A stretch of 64,000 nucleotides of DNA from Microbacterium sp. HD4P20 (GCF_019449275.2 NZ_JAHZQZ020000006.1:149160-213159), one strand, 5' to 3'; counted from the stretch's first letter, positions 55,123 to 64,000 are shown. Numbers and translations are program-made. The notes: generated from the sequence alone by a model not told the origin.

Positions 55123-55437
55123 GTGGGTGACGTCGAGATCGACCGCTATGCGCTCGAGAGCGCCAAGGCCACGCTCGATCAGGCCCTCCTCGCGTACCGC
55201 ATGAAGGCCGAGGACGCGTGGCGTCGCGACACCGGGATCGGTGATCCGTGCGGACGCACCCTGCTGCGGGTGATGACCGAGAACGCCGTCGGAGCGGCCC
55301 TGATGCGCGTCACGGCCGAGGACGAGGACGCCGTCGCGGTGAGCGCGGAGCTGCTCGACATCCTCGGCTCGTTCACGGAGCTCGACGTATCGCTGAGCGA
55401 CGGCTGGGATCGGGACTATGTCGCTGACCTCGCCTGA
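55123..55437 (+). CDS. Small helical protein of the type VII locus
   Basis: A 104-residue, mostly helical protein of unknown family. GTG 55123 is taken as start because GAGG lies 7 nt before it; ATG 55102 has no such site. Length and helicity are like those of WXG100/ESX-type chaperones or substrates, but no Trp-x-Gly motif is present. It overlaps the hydrolase gene by 20 nt, suggesting a partner of that protein, perhaps a secretion partner. First gene of the unit. Confidence 0.6.
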   Translation: MGDVEIDRYALESAKATLDQALLAYRMKAEDAWRRDTGIGDPCGRTLLRVMTENAVGAALMRVTAEDEDAVAVSAELLDILGSFTELDVSLSDGWDRDYVADLA

Positions 55438-57106
55438 GCTGGGGGTTCCGCTGGAGCGCATCGATTACGACGAGGGCGGAATCGAGGCGCTGTCCGACGC
55501 GCTCCGTGATCTCGCCGCGGACGGCCGTGACGCGGGAGTCGTGCTGCGCAACATCGACGGCGGACTGGAAGGTCGCGGCGAGGCGATCCGCGCCGTCCAG
55601 TCTGACGCCGGCGACGTCGCCGCTCGCATCACACCGACGACCCTGATGGTCGAGCGCATCGCCGCGACGCTGAGGTCGTATGGCGAGGCCGTCGCGCAGC
55701 ACGGCCGCGTGGCGAACGATCTGATCGACGACATCGAAGCCGCTCACGCGCGGGTGGAATCGGCCGAGGCCTCGGCCGCCTCGGCCGGCGCGCAGATGGG
55801 CGGGTTGAGCGACGAAGCGACCTCACGTGAGGTGACTCTCGCCGAGGAGGCCGTCGCCGATGCCGAGGACGCTCTCGCCCGGCGGCGAGCCGAGCTCTCC
55901 GACCTGTGGGATCAGTGGGAGGCCGCCTATCGGGGATGGGACGGCGCGTACGACGCTGCGCTCGCCGCCATGGCGAACATCGACCACGCCTACGTGCCGG
56001 CGAGCCTCCGGGCATCCGTCGCCGCGCTCGCGAGCGCCGACACGCCCGCGGACGTGGCGGCGATCTGGGCGGAACTGACGGATGCCGAGCGTGCCGAGTT
56101 GCTGCGCACGCGCCCCGAGTTCGTCGGCAACCTCGAAGGCGTGCCCTACGCCGTGCGATTCGAGGCGAACCGCACCGCCTACGAGGAGACGATCGCAGCC
56201 GGACCGTACGGGGAGCCGCTCGACAGCCAACTGGAGCAGCTCGGCACCGAGATGCGCAGCTTCAGGGGGGAACTCCTCATGTTCCACCCGTTCGAGCAGC
56301 CGCAGGCGACCGGCGCCGTCGTTTACGGGGTGGAGAGGGATGCCGCGGGGCAGATCGTCGATCCGTTCGCGGGCGTGACGAACGTCAACGTGCTCGTCGG
56401 CGGCATGTTCTCCGGCCTGGGTGACCTCGCGGCCTGGGGCGACAGCGCGCGCAATCTCAACACGTATGCCGAGGCATACGGCGGGCCGGGGACCGGCTCG
56501 CTCACGATCGCCTGGTACGGCTACGACTCGCCCAACCTGGCCACCGAGCACACGATGGGAAGCGCCACCGAGGGCGCGGCGCGCCTCAGCCAGACGCTCA
56601 GGGGGCTCGACGAGGCTGCGTCGTCGTCGGTCACCACCTCGGTGATCGGGCACTCGTACGGCAGCACGACGGCGTTCCTCGCGGTGGGCGGCAGCTCCAC
56701 CGATCTCGGGGTGGACCGGCTCATCGCCGTCGGGTCGGCAGGCGTCCCCGACGGCTACCACGCCTCGTGGACCGGCGATGCGCCGATGGACTACTCCGGG
56801 ACCGAGATCTTCGCGTCCCGCGCCCCGGGGGACTTCGTCGCCCGCTATGGCGAGGTCAGCTCGTTCGGGCACGGCACCGACCCCGAGTCGATCGATGGCG
56901 CCGTCAGCTTCGAGAGCGACGGCGGCACGGCGCCGTCACTGCAGGGCACGCCCGAACCCGTCGTCGGTACGCCCGGCCACGCCAGTCACGATGGCGGCAA
57001 CTCGTTGTGGGGCTGGTGGGAGGAGGACAACGGGTACCTTTCGCCCGACTCCGAATCGTTCCGTAACATTGCCCACATCGTCGCCGAGGGGGAGGTGCTG
57101 CCGTGA
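55418..57106 (+). CDS. Alpha/beta hydrolase of DUF1023 type with helical N-terminus (putative type VII substrate)
   Basis: A 562-residue protein. Residues 1 to about 190 are long helices and coiled coil (AEASAASAG, EAVADAEDALARRRAELSDLWDQWE), like the N-terminal targeting part of type VII substrates. From about 280 comes an alpha/beta hydrolase with TSVIGHSYGSTTAF, the nucleophile-serine elbow of the DUF1023 family; the Asp of SRAPGDFVARYG and the His of GTPGHASHDGGNS could complete the triad. No signal peptide. Gene context with EssC supports export by type VII secretion. Lipase, esterase or cell-wall function is open. Confidence 0.8.
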   Translation: MSLTSPELGVPLERIDYDEGGIEALSDALRDLAADGRDAGVVLRNIDGGLEGRGEAIRAVQSDAGDVAARITPTTLMVERIAATLRSYGEAVAQHGRVANDLIDDIEAAHARVESAEASAASAGAQMGGLSDEATSREVTLAEEAVADAEDALARRRAELSDLWDQWEAAYRGWDGAYDAALAAMANIDHAYVPASLRASVAALASADTPADVAAIWAELTDAERAELLRTRPEFVGNLEGVPYAVRFEANRTAYEETIAAGPYGEPLDSQLEQLGTEMRSFRGELLMFHPFEQPQATGAVVYGVERDAAGQIVDPFAGVTNVNVLVGGMFSGLGDLAAWGDSARNLNTYAEAYGGPGTGSLTIAWYGYDSPNLATEHTMGSATEGAARLSQTLRGLDEAASSSVTTSVIGHSYGSTTAFLAVGGSSTDLGVDRLIAVGSAGVPDGYHASWTGDAPMDYSGTEIFASRAPGDFVARYGEVSSFGHGTDPESIDGAVSFESDGGTAPSLQGTPEPVVGTPGHASHDGGNSLWGWWEEDNGYLSPDSESFRNIAHIVAEGEVLP

Positions 57107-57762
57107 GCACAGCTGGAGCGCGGGCGAAGCACCGCCCGGCAGCTGCGTTCGCCGCGGTGATGGTGTTCGCGGTATCGATCCTGAGCGGATGCGGAGGTGG
57201 CCCGGTGGCCGAGCCGAGCGGTGACGAACTGTACGCCCAGGCCGAGGAGGTGTACCTCGAGTACCGTGAGATCGTCAACGGTGCCCTCGCGGTCATCTAC
57301 GACGGACCGTGGAGCGTGGGCGACGGCGCCTACGGCATGGAGCCCTCCACCGCGGGATGCGGCGACGGGTGGAATTTCAGTCTTACGCGCACGACGAACG
57401 TCGACCCCGCTGAGCAGGACCGGATGCGGCAGGACGTCGCCGATTACCTCACCGAGGCCGGCTACGAGGTCGAGGGGATGGATCTCGGCTCGGGCGAGGT
57501 CACCTCGAGCGATGTCATCGTCCGCGAACAGGGGATCTTCTCGCTCCTCACCGTGACGTTCGTCAACAACGGCAACGTGGTGGTCCTCGCCGACACGGTG
57601 TGCCGTCCCGGCGACCACTTCGAGCTCGCAGACATGCTGTTCGGAGACGTCTATCTCGCCGAAGGCTACCTTCCGCGCGAGGAGTCCCCGTCCGATGCGC
57701 TGTTCTTCGGCATCACGCCCGGCGATCCGCAGTTCTTGCCTTCGCCCTCGCCGTCGCCGTGA
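57103..57762 (+). CDS. Lipoprotein of unknown function in the type VII locus
   Basis: A 219-residue lipoprotein (ILSGC, Cys30) with a negatively charged globular part, two further cysteines (about residues 87 and 168, possibly disulfide bonded) and a C-terminal PSPSPSP tail. GTG start overlapping the hydrolase stop. No family is recognised. It might be an immunity or accessory factor for the hydrolase, judged only by position. Confidence 0.7.
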   Translation: MSTAGARAKHRPAAAFAAVMVFAVSILSGCGGGPVAEPSGDELYAQAEEVYLEYREIVNGALAVIYDGPWSVGDGAYGMEPSTAGCGDGWNFSLTRTTNVDPAEQDRMRQDVADYLTEAGYEVEGMDLGSGEVTSSDVIVREQGIFSLLTVTFVNNGNVVVLADTVCRPGDHFELADMLFGDVYLAEGYLPREESPSDALFFGITPGDPQFLPSPSPSP

Positions 57763-57828
57763 CCCACCGCGACGGTCATGGTCGCGGTCCAGGCTAGGGT
57801 CGATGCGGAGTTTGCATCAGGAGGACCC

Positions 57829-59211
57829 GTGATCTGGGAGATCGACGAGGAGACCCGCACCATCGAGGGGCTCGATGAGCACGGGCGACCGCGACCCGAA
57901 TACGCCGCGTCGCTCGGCCTCACACCGGCGCCGTACGGACGCCGCGCACTCGCCACGGCGATCGAGGTGGGGGTGTACGTCGTCCTGCTGCTTCCGATGT
58001 TCGGCGCGCTGCCCGGGATACTGGCGATCGCAACGGCAACCAGCCGGACCGTCGTGGGCGGCGGTGACCTCGTACTGATCATCGTGCTCGCGGCTGTCTC
58101 CAGCTTGCTGACGACCGCATTCGTGATCGTGCAGCTCGCGCTCCACGGTCGTCGCGGCGTGACGCTGGGCAAGGCGATCATGGGGATTCGCTCGGTCAAT
58201 GTGCGGACGCTGGAACGCCCCGGATTCTGGCGCGGCGCGGTCGTGCGCGCACTGGTGCTGTGGGCGAGCTTCGTCGTGCCGCTGATCGGCCCGCTCCTGG
58301 TGATCGCGTTGTCGCCGTTCTTCGACACCGAGCGACGAGGACGCGGCTGGGCCGATCTCGCGGGAGCGACATGGTTCGTCGACGTGCGCAGCGGGCTCAA
58401 TCCCTACGACGCCAAACGCATGCGGATCGCGCGCAAGACCGTCGCGACCGAGCTCGCTGACGTGCGCAGCGAGCTGCCGTCTCTGGCGACACCCGCCGAC
58501 CAGAGCGGTGCGATGGCCTACATTCCCACCTCGCGCAGCAGCGGGGGAGTCCTGGGCGCGGTCCGCGGCGAAGGCGCGCCGGCCGGCGAGAGCGCAGCCT
58601 ACGCCCCCGCCGCGGTCGGGTCCGATGCCGCCGCAGCACGCCCGCAGGCTCCCGTCACGTCTGCCCCGATCGCTTCCTCCGTGCCGCAGGCGCCCGCCGC
58701 AGTTCGGCCGCCGTCCAGCGGCGCTTCGGGGTGGGTTCCGCCTCGGCTGCTTCCGGACGGGGACGCGGATGCCGTCGCCCCGGCCGCGGCGGAAGCCGCC
58801 CCCGCTCCGGCTCCGGCTCGGCGCACGACGGCTCCCGCGGCTGCCGCGCCGGCGTCGCCGAACGGCGATGGGCCGCCCCTGCAGACCGTCGTGGTGACCC
58901 TCGACACCGGCGAGGACATCAGCGTCGACGGCCTGGGCATCCTGATCGGGCGTGACCCGGCCCTCGTCCCGAATGGCCCGGCGCTCAGGCTGGTCGCGAT
59001 CGCCGACCCGACGAAGTCGGTCTCGAAGACCCATCTGGCGATCGTGCGCTCCGGGACCGCGGTGGTCGTCATCGACCTCGGATCGACCAACGGCAGCGCG
59101 CTGCTGCGCGACGGGGCGGAGCGCACGCTCGGCCCGCACGAACAGGTGGCCCTGCGCAACGGCGATACCATTCGCCTCGGAGATCGCCACGCACGCATCC
59201 GGATCGGCTGA
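57829..59211 (+). CDS. RDD-domain membrane protein with C-terminal FHA domain
   Basis: A 460-residue protein. An RDD membrane domain occupies about residues 25-185 (PYGRRALATAIEVGVYVVLLL, RRGVTLGKAIMGIRSV). A disordered Ala/Pro linker of about 150 residues follows, then a C-terminal FHA domain (ILIGRDPALVPNG, SVSKTHLAIV, DLGSTNGSALLRDG) that binds phosphothreonine peptides. AGGAGG 5 nt before GTG 57829 decides the start; TAGGGT at 57795 may be an internal -10. Such proteins are frequent in actinobacterial type VII clusters, where FHA domains suggest Ser/Thr-kinase control of the apparatus. Confidence 0.88.
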   Translation: MIWEIDEETRTIEGLDEHGRPRPEYAASLGLTPAPYGRRALATAIEVGVYVVLLLPMFGALPGILAIATATSRTVVGGGDLVLIIVLAAVSSLLTTAFVIVQLALHGRRGVTLGKAIMGIRSVNVRTLERPGFWRGAVVRALVLWASFVVPLIGPLLVIALSPFFDTERRGRGWADLAGATWFVDVRSGLNPYDAKRMRIARKTVATELADVRSELPSLATPADQSGAMAYIPTSRSSGGVLGAVRGEGAPAGESAAYAPAAVGSDAAAARPQAPVTSAPIASSVPQAPAAVRPPSSGASGWVPPRLLPDGDADAVAPAAAEAAPAPAPARRTTAPAAAAPASPNGDGPPLQTVVVTLDTGEDISVDGLGILIGRDPALVPNGPALRLVAIADPTKSVSKTHLAIVRSGTAVVVIDLGSTNGSALLRDGAERTLGPHEQVALRNGDTIRLGDRHARIRIG

Positions 59212-59238
59212 CGCCGGGATCAGCACGAGGACACCCAG

Positions 59239-62200
59239 ATGAGACTCAAACTGACGCTTCAGCGTCGCGACGACAAGCACACCGACATCGTCGTCACCTC
59301 CGACACGACGGCGACCGTGCAGGATGTGGCCCGTCGCATCGTCGAAGCGGACCCGGCGCGAGAGGTCGCGGCCTCCTCGCAGGACGTGCTCACCCTGCGG
59401 GTGGCCCCTCCGACCTCGTCGGCGTTCCAGCTGCTCGAGCCCGACATGCTCATCAGCGACGCCCCGGTGGGCTCGGGCTTCGTCGCGTCGGTCGTCAACC
59501 TCGGGGCCGACTACGTCGCGTCGCGGCGCGCCGGAGCACCGCCCGCGGCGATCCTCTACGCCGTCGCCGGTCCCTTCGCCGGTCGCGAGTTCCAGCTGCC
59601 GCGCGGACACTTCACGATCGGACGGGCCGCGGGCAACGACATCGTGCTCGATGACCCGCTCATCTCCAAGCGCCACGCGCGCATCGAGGTCGGAGCCACG
59701 GTCGAACTGGTCGATCTCAACTCGGCCAACGGCATCGTCGTGGACGGCGGCCTCGTGCAGCGCCTGCGCGTGATTCCCGGTCAGCGGTTCGCTCTCGGTG
59801 ACACCGAGCTGGTCGTGCACATGGTGCAGGACTATGCCCCCGCCGACCCGGACCCCGTGCTCGAGCGCGGCGGCTCGCTGCTGTTCAACCGCAGCCCGCG
59901 CGTCGAACCGCGCTACGTCGGCGAGGAACTGGCCGAGCCGCGGATGCCGAAGGACCCGGTCAGCCGACTGTTCCCTTGGCCGATGCTCGTCGCGCCGATC
60001 ATCCTCGGCGCCTCGATCTTCGCGATGACCAACAACCCGCGCTCGCTGCTGGTGGTGCTGCTGTCGCCGCTCATGCTCCTGGGCAACTTCATCTCGCAGC
60101 GCACGCAGGTGGGGCAGCGATCCAAGAAGGAAGCGGAGGTCTTCGAGCGCACGTTCGAGGAGCTCGAAGAGACACTGTACCGCGAGCGGCCCCGGGAACG
60201 GGAAGTGCGCAACGCCGAGGTGCCGCCGGTCGCCGTCGTGTTCGAGCAGGCCATGCGGCTCGGCCCGATGCTCTGGACCCGCCGTCCCGAGCACTGGAAC
60301 TTCCTGTCCGTGCGCCTGGGCACCTCCGAGGCGCCGTCGCGGACGACGGTGAAGCAGTCCGACAACCCGGACGCGCTGCAGGAGTTCGTGGACCGCGTCG
60401 AACGGCTGCGCGATCGATACCGCATGATCGACGGCGTTCCCGTGCTCGAGTCGCTGCAGAGCGTGGGCGTCATCGGCGTCGCCGGTCCGCCGCGCGAAGC
60501 GGCCGACGCGCTGCGCGGACTCAGCGTGCAGCTGTTCGGCCTGCACTCGCCCAACGAGCTCGTCGCGGTGGCACTCACCGAGCCGCAGTGGGCACGGCAG
60601 CTGGAATGGCTCAAGTGGCTGCCCCACACCACCAGCGAACGCAGCCCGTTCCGCGACATGCCGCTGTCGGATTCCGCCTCCACGGGCGCCGCACTGCTTT
60701 CTGGGCTCGAGGAGCTCGTCATGCGGCGGTCGAAGGCAGCGGCGTCGCCCCGCCTGCCGCTCGACGACGACTGGGACCCGATGCGATACGGCACCGATGT
60801 GCGCAGGGCAGCCGAGGAGGCCACGTTCCCGGGCCAGACGGCGGTCGTGGTGATCGTGACCTCGGATGCGCCGGTGGACCGTGCGCGCCTCACCCAGGTG
60901 CTCGAGCGCGGCGCCGATGTGGGCGTGTACGGCATCTTCGTCGCCCCTGTCGTCGAGGCCCTTCCAGCGGTCTGCCGCAGCTTCGTCGACGTCTCGGGAG
61001 GGCTCGAGTCCGCCCTCGCCGGCACCGTCCGCAGCGGCGTGGACTACCCCGTCACCGTGGTGGAGGGCGTCTCGAACGAGCTCATGACGGTGCTGGCCAA
61101 GCGCCTGGCACCCGTCGCCGACTCGAGCACGGTGATCGAGGATTCTTCCGACATCCCCAACTCGGTGATGTTCCTTTCTCTCGTGGGCACCGAGATGGCC
61201 GCGGACCCCTCGTTCGCGATCGAGCGCTGGCGCGAGAACAATACGATCCTCGATCGCTCGGGCGGGACTCTGCCACGACTCAAGAAGTCCGGAACGCTCC
61301 GCGCCATCGTCGGTCAGGGCCCGACCGACGCCATGGCGCTGGACCTGCGGACGCAGGGCCCGCACGCGCTCGTGGGCGGCACGACGGGTGCCGGCAAGTC
61401 GGAGTTCCTGCAGGCGTGGGTGCTCGGCATGGCCGCGGCGCACAGCCCCGACCGCGTGACGTTCCTGTTCGTCGACTACAAGGGCGGCTCCGCGTTCGCC
61501 GACTGCGTCGAGCTGCCGCACTGCGTCGGTCTGGTGACCGACCTGAGCCCGCACCTCGTCCGCCGAGCCCTGACCAGCCTGCGCGCCGAGCTCCACTACC
61601 GCGAGCACCTGTTCAACCGCAAGAAGGCCAAGGATCTGCTCGAGCTCGAGAAGCGGCGCGACCCCGACACGCCGCCGGCCCTCGTGCTCGTGATCGACGA
61701 GTTCGCCGCGCTCGCGGGCGAGGTGCCCGAGTTCGTGGACGGCGTCGTCGACATCGCGCAGCGCGGCCGGTCACTCGGCATCCACCTCATCATGGCCACC
61801 CAGCGCCCAGCGGGGGTCATCAAAGACAACCTGCGCGCCAACACCAACCTGCGCGTCGCGCTGCGCATGGCCGACGAGTCGGACTCGAAGGACGTCGTGG
61901 ACGACCCGGTGGCCGCGCGCTTCGATCCGAGCATCCCCGGCCGCGGCATCGCCAAGACCGGACCCGGCCGCCTCGTGTCGTTCCAGTCCGCGTACGCGGG
62001 CGGCTGGAGCAGCGACGAGCCGGCGGCCGCCGACGTCAGCGTGGCCGAGCTGCGTTTCGGGTCCGTGCAGAAGTGGGAGCTGGAAGACAAGGGGGAGGAT
62101 GCCGCGCACGACGTGGATCCCGGACCCAACGACCAGAAGCGGATCGTGGCGACACTGATCTCTGCCGCGCAGCAAGCCCGCATCCCGGCGCCCCGCCGGC

Positions 62201-63831
62201 CGTGGCTGGACGACCTCGAGACGACGGTCGACATCCGCGCACTCTCGGCGGGCCGCTCCGGATCGATCCTGCTCGGCAAGAGCGACATCCCGGAACGTCA
62301 GCAGCAGGAGGCCGTCTACTTCGAGCCGGACCGCGACGGATCGCTTCTGGTCTACGGCACCAGCGGCTCGGGCAAGTCGACCGTGCTGCGCACGGTCGCG
62401 ATCTCGGCGGCCATGGGCCGTCGCGCCGAGAACGTCGCGGTGTACGGCCTCGACTTCGGCTCGGGATCGCTCAAGAGCCTCGAGGTGCTCCCGCACGTCG
62501 GATCGATCATCCCCGGTGACGACGCCGAGCGTGTGCAGCGCATCATGCGCTCGCTCGCTCGCGTGCTGGATGACCGCGGTAAGCGATTCAGTGCCGCCAA
62601 CGCCTCGAGCGTCGCGGAGTACCGCGAGCTGACCGGGCGCGACGAGGCCCGGATCATCCTGCTCCTGGACGGCCTGCCGCAGTTCCGTGCCGAATGGGAG
62701 TCCACCACCGCCCGGATGCCGTTCTATCAGGCGTTCATGCGGATCCTCGGCGAAGGTCGACCGCTCGGCGTGCACGTCGTCGCGACGGCCGATCGCTCCG
62801 GGTCGGTGCCGACCGCCGTCAGCTCGAACGTGTCGCGCCGCGTCATCCTGCGCCTGTCGGACGAGAACGCCTACTCGCTGCTGAACGCTCCCAAGGATGT
62901 GCTCGACGAGCGCTCTGCGCCCGGAAGGGCAATCGTCGATGGGTTCGAGACGCAGATCGCCGTGCTCGGCGGCACACCGAACGTCGCGGAGCAGACCAAG
63001 CTGCTCGGGCAGTGGGCCGACGAGCTCCGCGCGCTCGGCGTCCGCGAGGTCGACGAGATCGGGTCGCTGCCCACGCGCTTGGCGTGGGGCTCCCTGCCCG
63101 ATCGCATCGGCGAGTTCCCGGTGCTCGGCGTCGCAGAAGACACGCTCGCCCCGCGCGACTTCGACCCCGTCGGCACGTTCGTCGTGGCGGGCCCACCGCA
63201 GTCGGGCAAGACCACCGCGATGAAGGCGCTCATCACGTCGATGGTGCGCTTCGACCCGGCGTTGCGGCTGTTCCACCTCGGTGGGCGCCGCTCGCAGCTG
63301 AAGGAGTTCGCGCCCTGGATGCGCAGCGCCACGACCGTCGACGACGCGAAAGAGCTCGCCACCGAGCTTGCCGACCTGGTGACGGATGAGACGATCGGCG
63401 CTCGTCTGCTCATCGTGATCGAGGACGTGCCGCAGTTCGCGGACTCGCCGGCCGAGCGTCCGCTCAAGGCGCTGCTGCAGGCGGTGAACCGCAGCGACCA
63501 TCTGCTGATCGGCGACGCCGACGTGACCCAGGTCACCAGCGGGTTCGGCCTGATCGGCGACTTCAAGGGCGGACGGAAGGGCATCATCCTCAAGCCGGAC
63601 GCCTTCGACGGTGACGCGGTCTTCAAGGTGCCGTTCCCCAAGGTCAAGCGCGCCGACTTCCCGGAGGGGCGAGGCATCTTCGTGCAGGCGGGCCGCCAGG
63701 TCACGGTGCAGATGCCGCTCGTCGATGCGGCGACGCTCCCCGTGGAGTCGTCGTCGGGCGGAGGGGCTGTCGAGACCGCCCCGCTGGCAGACGCCGACGC
63801 CGCAGCATCCGTCGATGTCCCCAGTGTGTGA
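59239..63831 (+). CDS. Type VII secretion FtsK/SpoIIIE-type ATPase, EssC/EccC family
   Basis: A 1530-residue motor of type VII secretion. Residues 1-90 form a small beta domain, about 105-195 an FHA domain (FTIGRAAGNDIVLDD, SKRHARIE), and about 243-290 two membrane helices. Three FtsK-like ATPase domains follow with P-loops GGTTGAGKSE (about 713), YGTSGSGKST (about 1038) and AGPPQSGKTT (about 1316). Domain 1 has a proper Walker B (LVLVIDEFAAL) and is probably the active one; domains 2 and 3 have ILLLDG and IVIEDV and look degenerate. N-terminal FHA fusion and one-chain layout are those of Firmicute EssC, unlike the split mycobacterial EccCa/Cb. Followed by the WXG100-like unit. Confidence 0.93.
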   Translation: MRLKLTLQRRDDKHTDIVVTSDTTATVQDVARRIVEADPAREVAASSQDVLTLRVAPPTSSAFQLLEPDMLISDAPVGSGFVASVVNLGADYVASRRAGAPPAAILYAVAGPFAGREFQLPRGHFTIGRAAGNDIVLDDPLISKRHARIEVGATVELVDLNSANGIVVDGGLVQRLRVIPGQRFALGDTELVVHMVQDYAPADPDPVLERGGSLLFNRSPRVEPRYVGEELAEPRMPKDPVSRLFPWPMLVAPIILGASIFAMTNNPRSLLVVLLSPLMLLGNFISQRTQVGQRSKKEAEVFERTFEELEETLYRERPREREVRNAEVPPVAVVFEQAMRLGPMLWTRRPEHWNFLSVRLGTSEAPSRTTVKQSDNPDALQEFVDRVERLRDRYRMIDGVPVLESLQSVGVIGVAGPPREAADALRGLSVQLFGLHSPNELVAVALTEPQWARQLEWLKWLPHTTSERSPFRDMPLSDSASTGAALLSGLEELVMRRSKAAASPRLPLDDDWDPMRYGTDVRRAAEEATFPGQTAVVVIVTSDAPVDRARLTQVLERGADVGVYGIFVAPVVEALPAVCRSFVDVSGGLESALAGTVRSGVDYPVTVVEGVSNELMTVLAKRLAPVADSSTVIEDSSDIPNSVMFLSLVGTEMAADPSFAIERWRENNTILDRSGGTLPRLKKSGTLRAIVGQGPTDAMALDLRTQGPHALVGGTTGAGKSEFLQAWVLGMAAAHSPDRVTFLFVDYKGGSAFADCVELPHCVGLVTDLSPHLVRRALTSLRAELHYREHLFNRKKAKDLLELEKRRDPDTPPALVLVIDEFAALAGEVPEFVDGVVDIAQRGRSLGIHLIMATQRPAGVIKDNLRANTNLRVALRMADESDSKDVVDDPVAARFDPSIPGRGIAKTGPGRLVSFQSAYAGGWSSDEPAAADVSVAELRFGSVQKWELEDKGEDAAHDVDPGPNDQKRIVATLISAAQQARIPAPRRPWLDDLETTVDIRALSAGRSGSILLGKSDIPERQQQEAVYFEPDRDGSLLVYGTSGSGKSTVLRTVAISAAMGRRAENVAVYGLDFGSGSLKSLEVLPHVGSIIPGDDAERVQRIMRSLARVLDDRGKRFSAANASSVAEYRELTGRDEARIILLLDGLPQFRAEWESTTARMPFYQAFMRILGEGRPLGVHVVATADRSGSVPTAVSSNVSRRVILRLSDENAYSLLNAPKDVLDERSAPGRAIVDGFETQIAVLGGTPNVAEQTKLLGQWADELRALGVREVDEIGSLPTRLAWGSLPDRIGEFPVLGVAEDTLAPRDFDPVGTFVVAGPPQSGKTTAMKALITSMVRFDPALRLFHLGGRRSQLKEFAPWMRSATTVDDAKELATELADLVTDETIGARLLIVIEDVPQFADSPAERPLKALLQAVNRSDHLLIGDADVTQVTSGFGLIGDFKGGRKGIILKPDAFDGDAVFKVPFPKVKRADFPEGRGIFVQAGRQVTVQMPLVDAATLPVESSSGGGAVETAPLADADAAASVDVPSV

Positions 63832-63852
63832 CGCACGTATGGCTGATGTGGC

Positions 63853-63899
63853 ATGGGGAATGATCCCCATCGTGTCCTGCAGATGCGGTCGGCTAGGTT
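63853..63899 (+). promoter_or_regulatory. Promoter and palindromic operator of type VII unit 2
   Basis: ATGGGGAATGATCCCCAT (63853-63870) matches the 55039 operator in 17 of 18 bases and keeps the flanking GGC and CGTG. TAGGTT (63894-63899) is the -10. The WXG100-like start follows 50 nt later with GAGGGAG before it. Confidence 0.7.
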
Positions 63900-63948
63900 T
63901 CTGATGTCGGCCCGGGGTGGGTCGGGTTTCTGAGTGAGGGAGTTGACG

Positions 63949-64000
63949 ATGGCCGATTTCGGTGCTTCGTATAGCGAGATGGAGCAGGTGGCGTCGTCGC
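63949..64000 (+). CDS. WXG100-like type VII secretion target, start only
   Basis: The first 17 codons read MADFGASYSEMEQVASS and run off the window. The N-terminus, the ribosome site, and the place after EssC and its operator fit a WXG100/ESX substrate; the Trp-x-Gly motif would lie beyond the edge. Confidence 0.6.
   Translation, partial: MADFGASYSEMEQVASS

Noticed and set aside
57817..61608. Open frame of about 1260 codons on the minus strand
   Set aside because: Antisense to the RDD-FHA and EssC genes; His/Arg/Asp-rich composition without motifs. A GC-driven shadow.
63853..63870. EssC terminator only
   Set aside because: A seven-base stem could terminate weakly, but the near-identical 18-mer with the same flanks and promoter spacing at 55039 argues for an operator.

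Overview
The window is very GC-rich and densely coded. Most genes sit in ATGA-type overlapping operons, leaderless-looking starts are common, and the sucC-sucD ... DUF6350/PerM ... purN-purH order is characteristic of high-GC Actinobacteria. Gene content and style fit Microbacteriaceae, most likely Microbacterium or a close relative; this is inference, since no rRNA is present.

Layout. 1-5.5 kb (minus): end-truncated ATP-dependent DNA ligase, a large MalT-like LuxR ATPase regulator, a small coiled-coil protein and an AI-2E family permease. 5.6-34 kb: an accessory acyl-CoA catabolism region holding three acyl-CoA dehydrogenases, an acyl-CoA ligase, an aminoglycoside-phosphotransferase-like kinase next to an ACAD10/11-type dehydrogenase, a thioesterase, a thiolase, a MaoC hydratase, three SDR reductases, two MDR oxidoreductases, a complete branched-chain-amino-acid-type ABC importer and three TetR regulators. 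Four promoters in this region carry the same 18-bp palindrome, so much of it looks like one regulon; the TetR gene at 7786 is the likeliest regulator. Interspersed are a MocR/PdxR regulator, a MerR-MFS pair, an AhpD-like protein and a five-gene ArsR operon. A frameshifted DUF2188-like gene lies antisense to the end of that operon.

34-45 kb: a FAD/Rieske oxidoreductase, sucCD, small redox and cell-envelope genes, an NCS2 purine permease and the DUF6350 membrane protein. 45-52.6 kb: a LacI-controlled operon (sugar ABC importer, GH130 phosphorylase, large secreted protein), apparently inserted between DUF6350 and purN. 52.7-55 kb: purN and purH. 55-64 kb: part of a type VII secretion (EssC-type) locus with a DUF1023-like hydrolase, a lipoprotein, an RDD-FHA protein, a three-ATPase EssC/EccC and the first codons of a WXG100-like gene. 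The two type VII transcription units start from near-identical promoters with the same 18-bp palindrome upstream.

Non-coding structure is unusually rich. (i) Two arrays of 20-bp units are built as two opposed arms, in the same orientation relative to the gene they follow. (ii) Four copies of a ~50-bp palindrome of REP/terminator type lie at gene 3' ends. (iii) Two copies of a second inverted-repeat family built on CGTACGT lie between genes. (iv) The word GCATCCG/CGGATGC recurs throughout and forms the stems of two terminators, resembling the behaviour of DNA uptake words in other bacteria.
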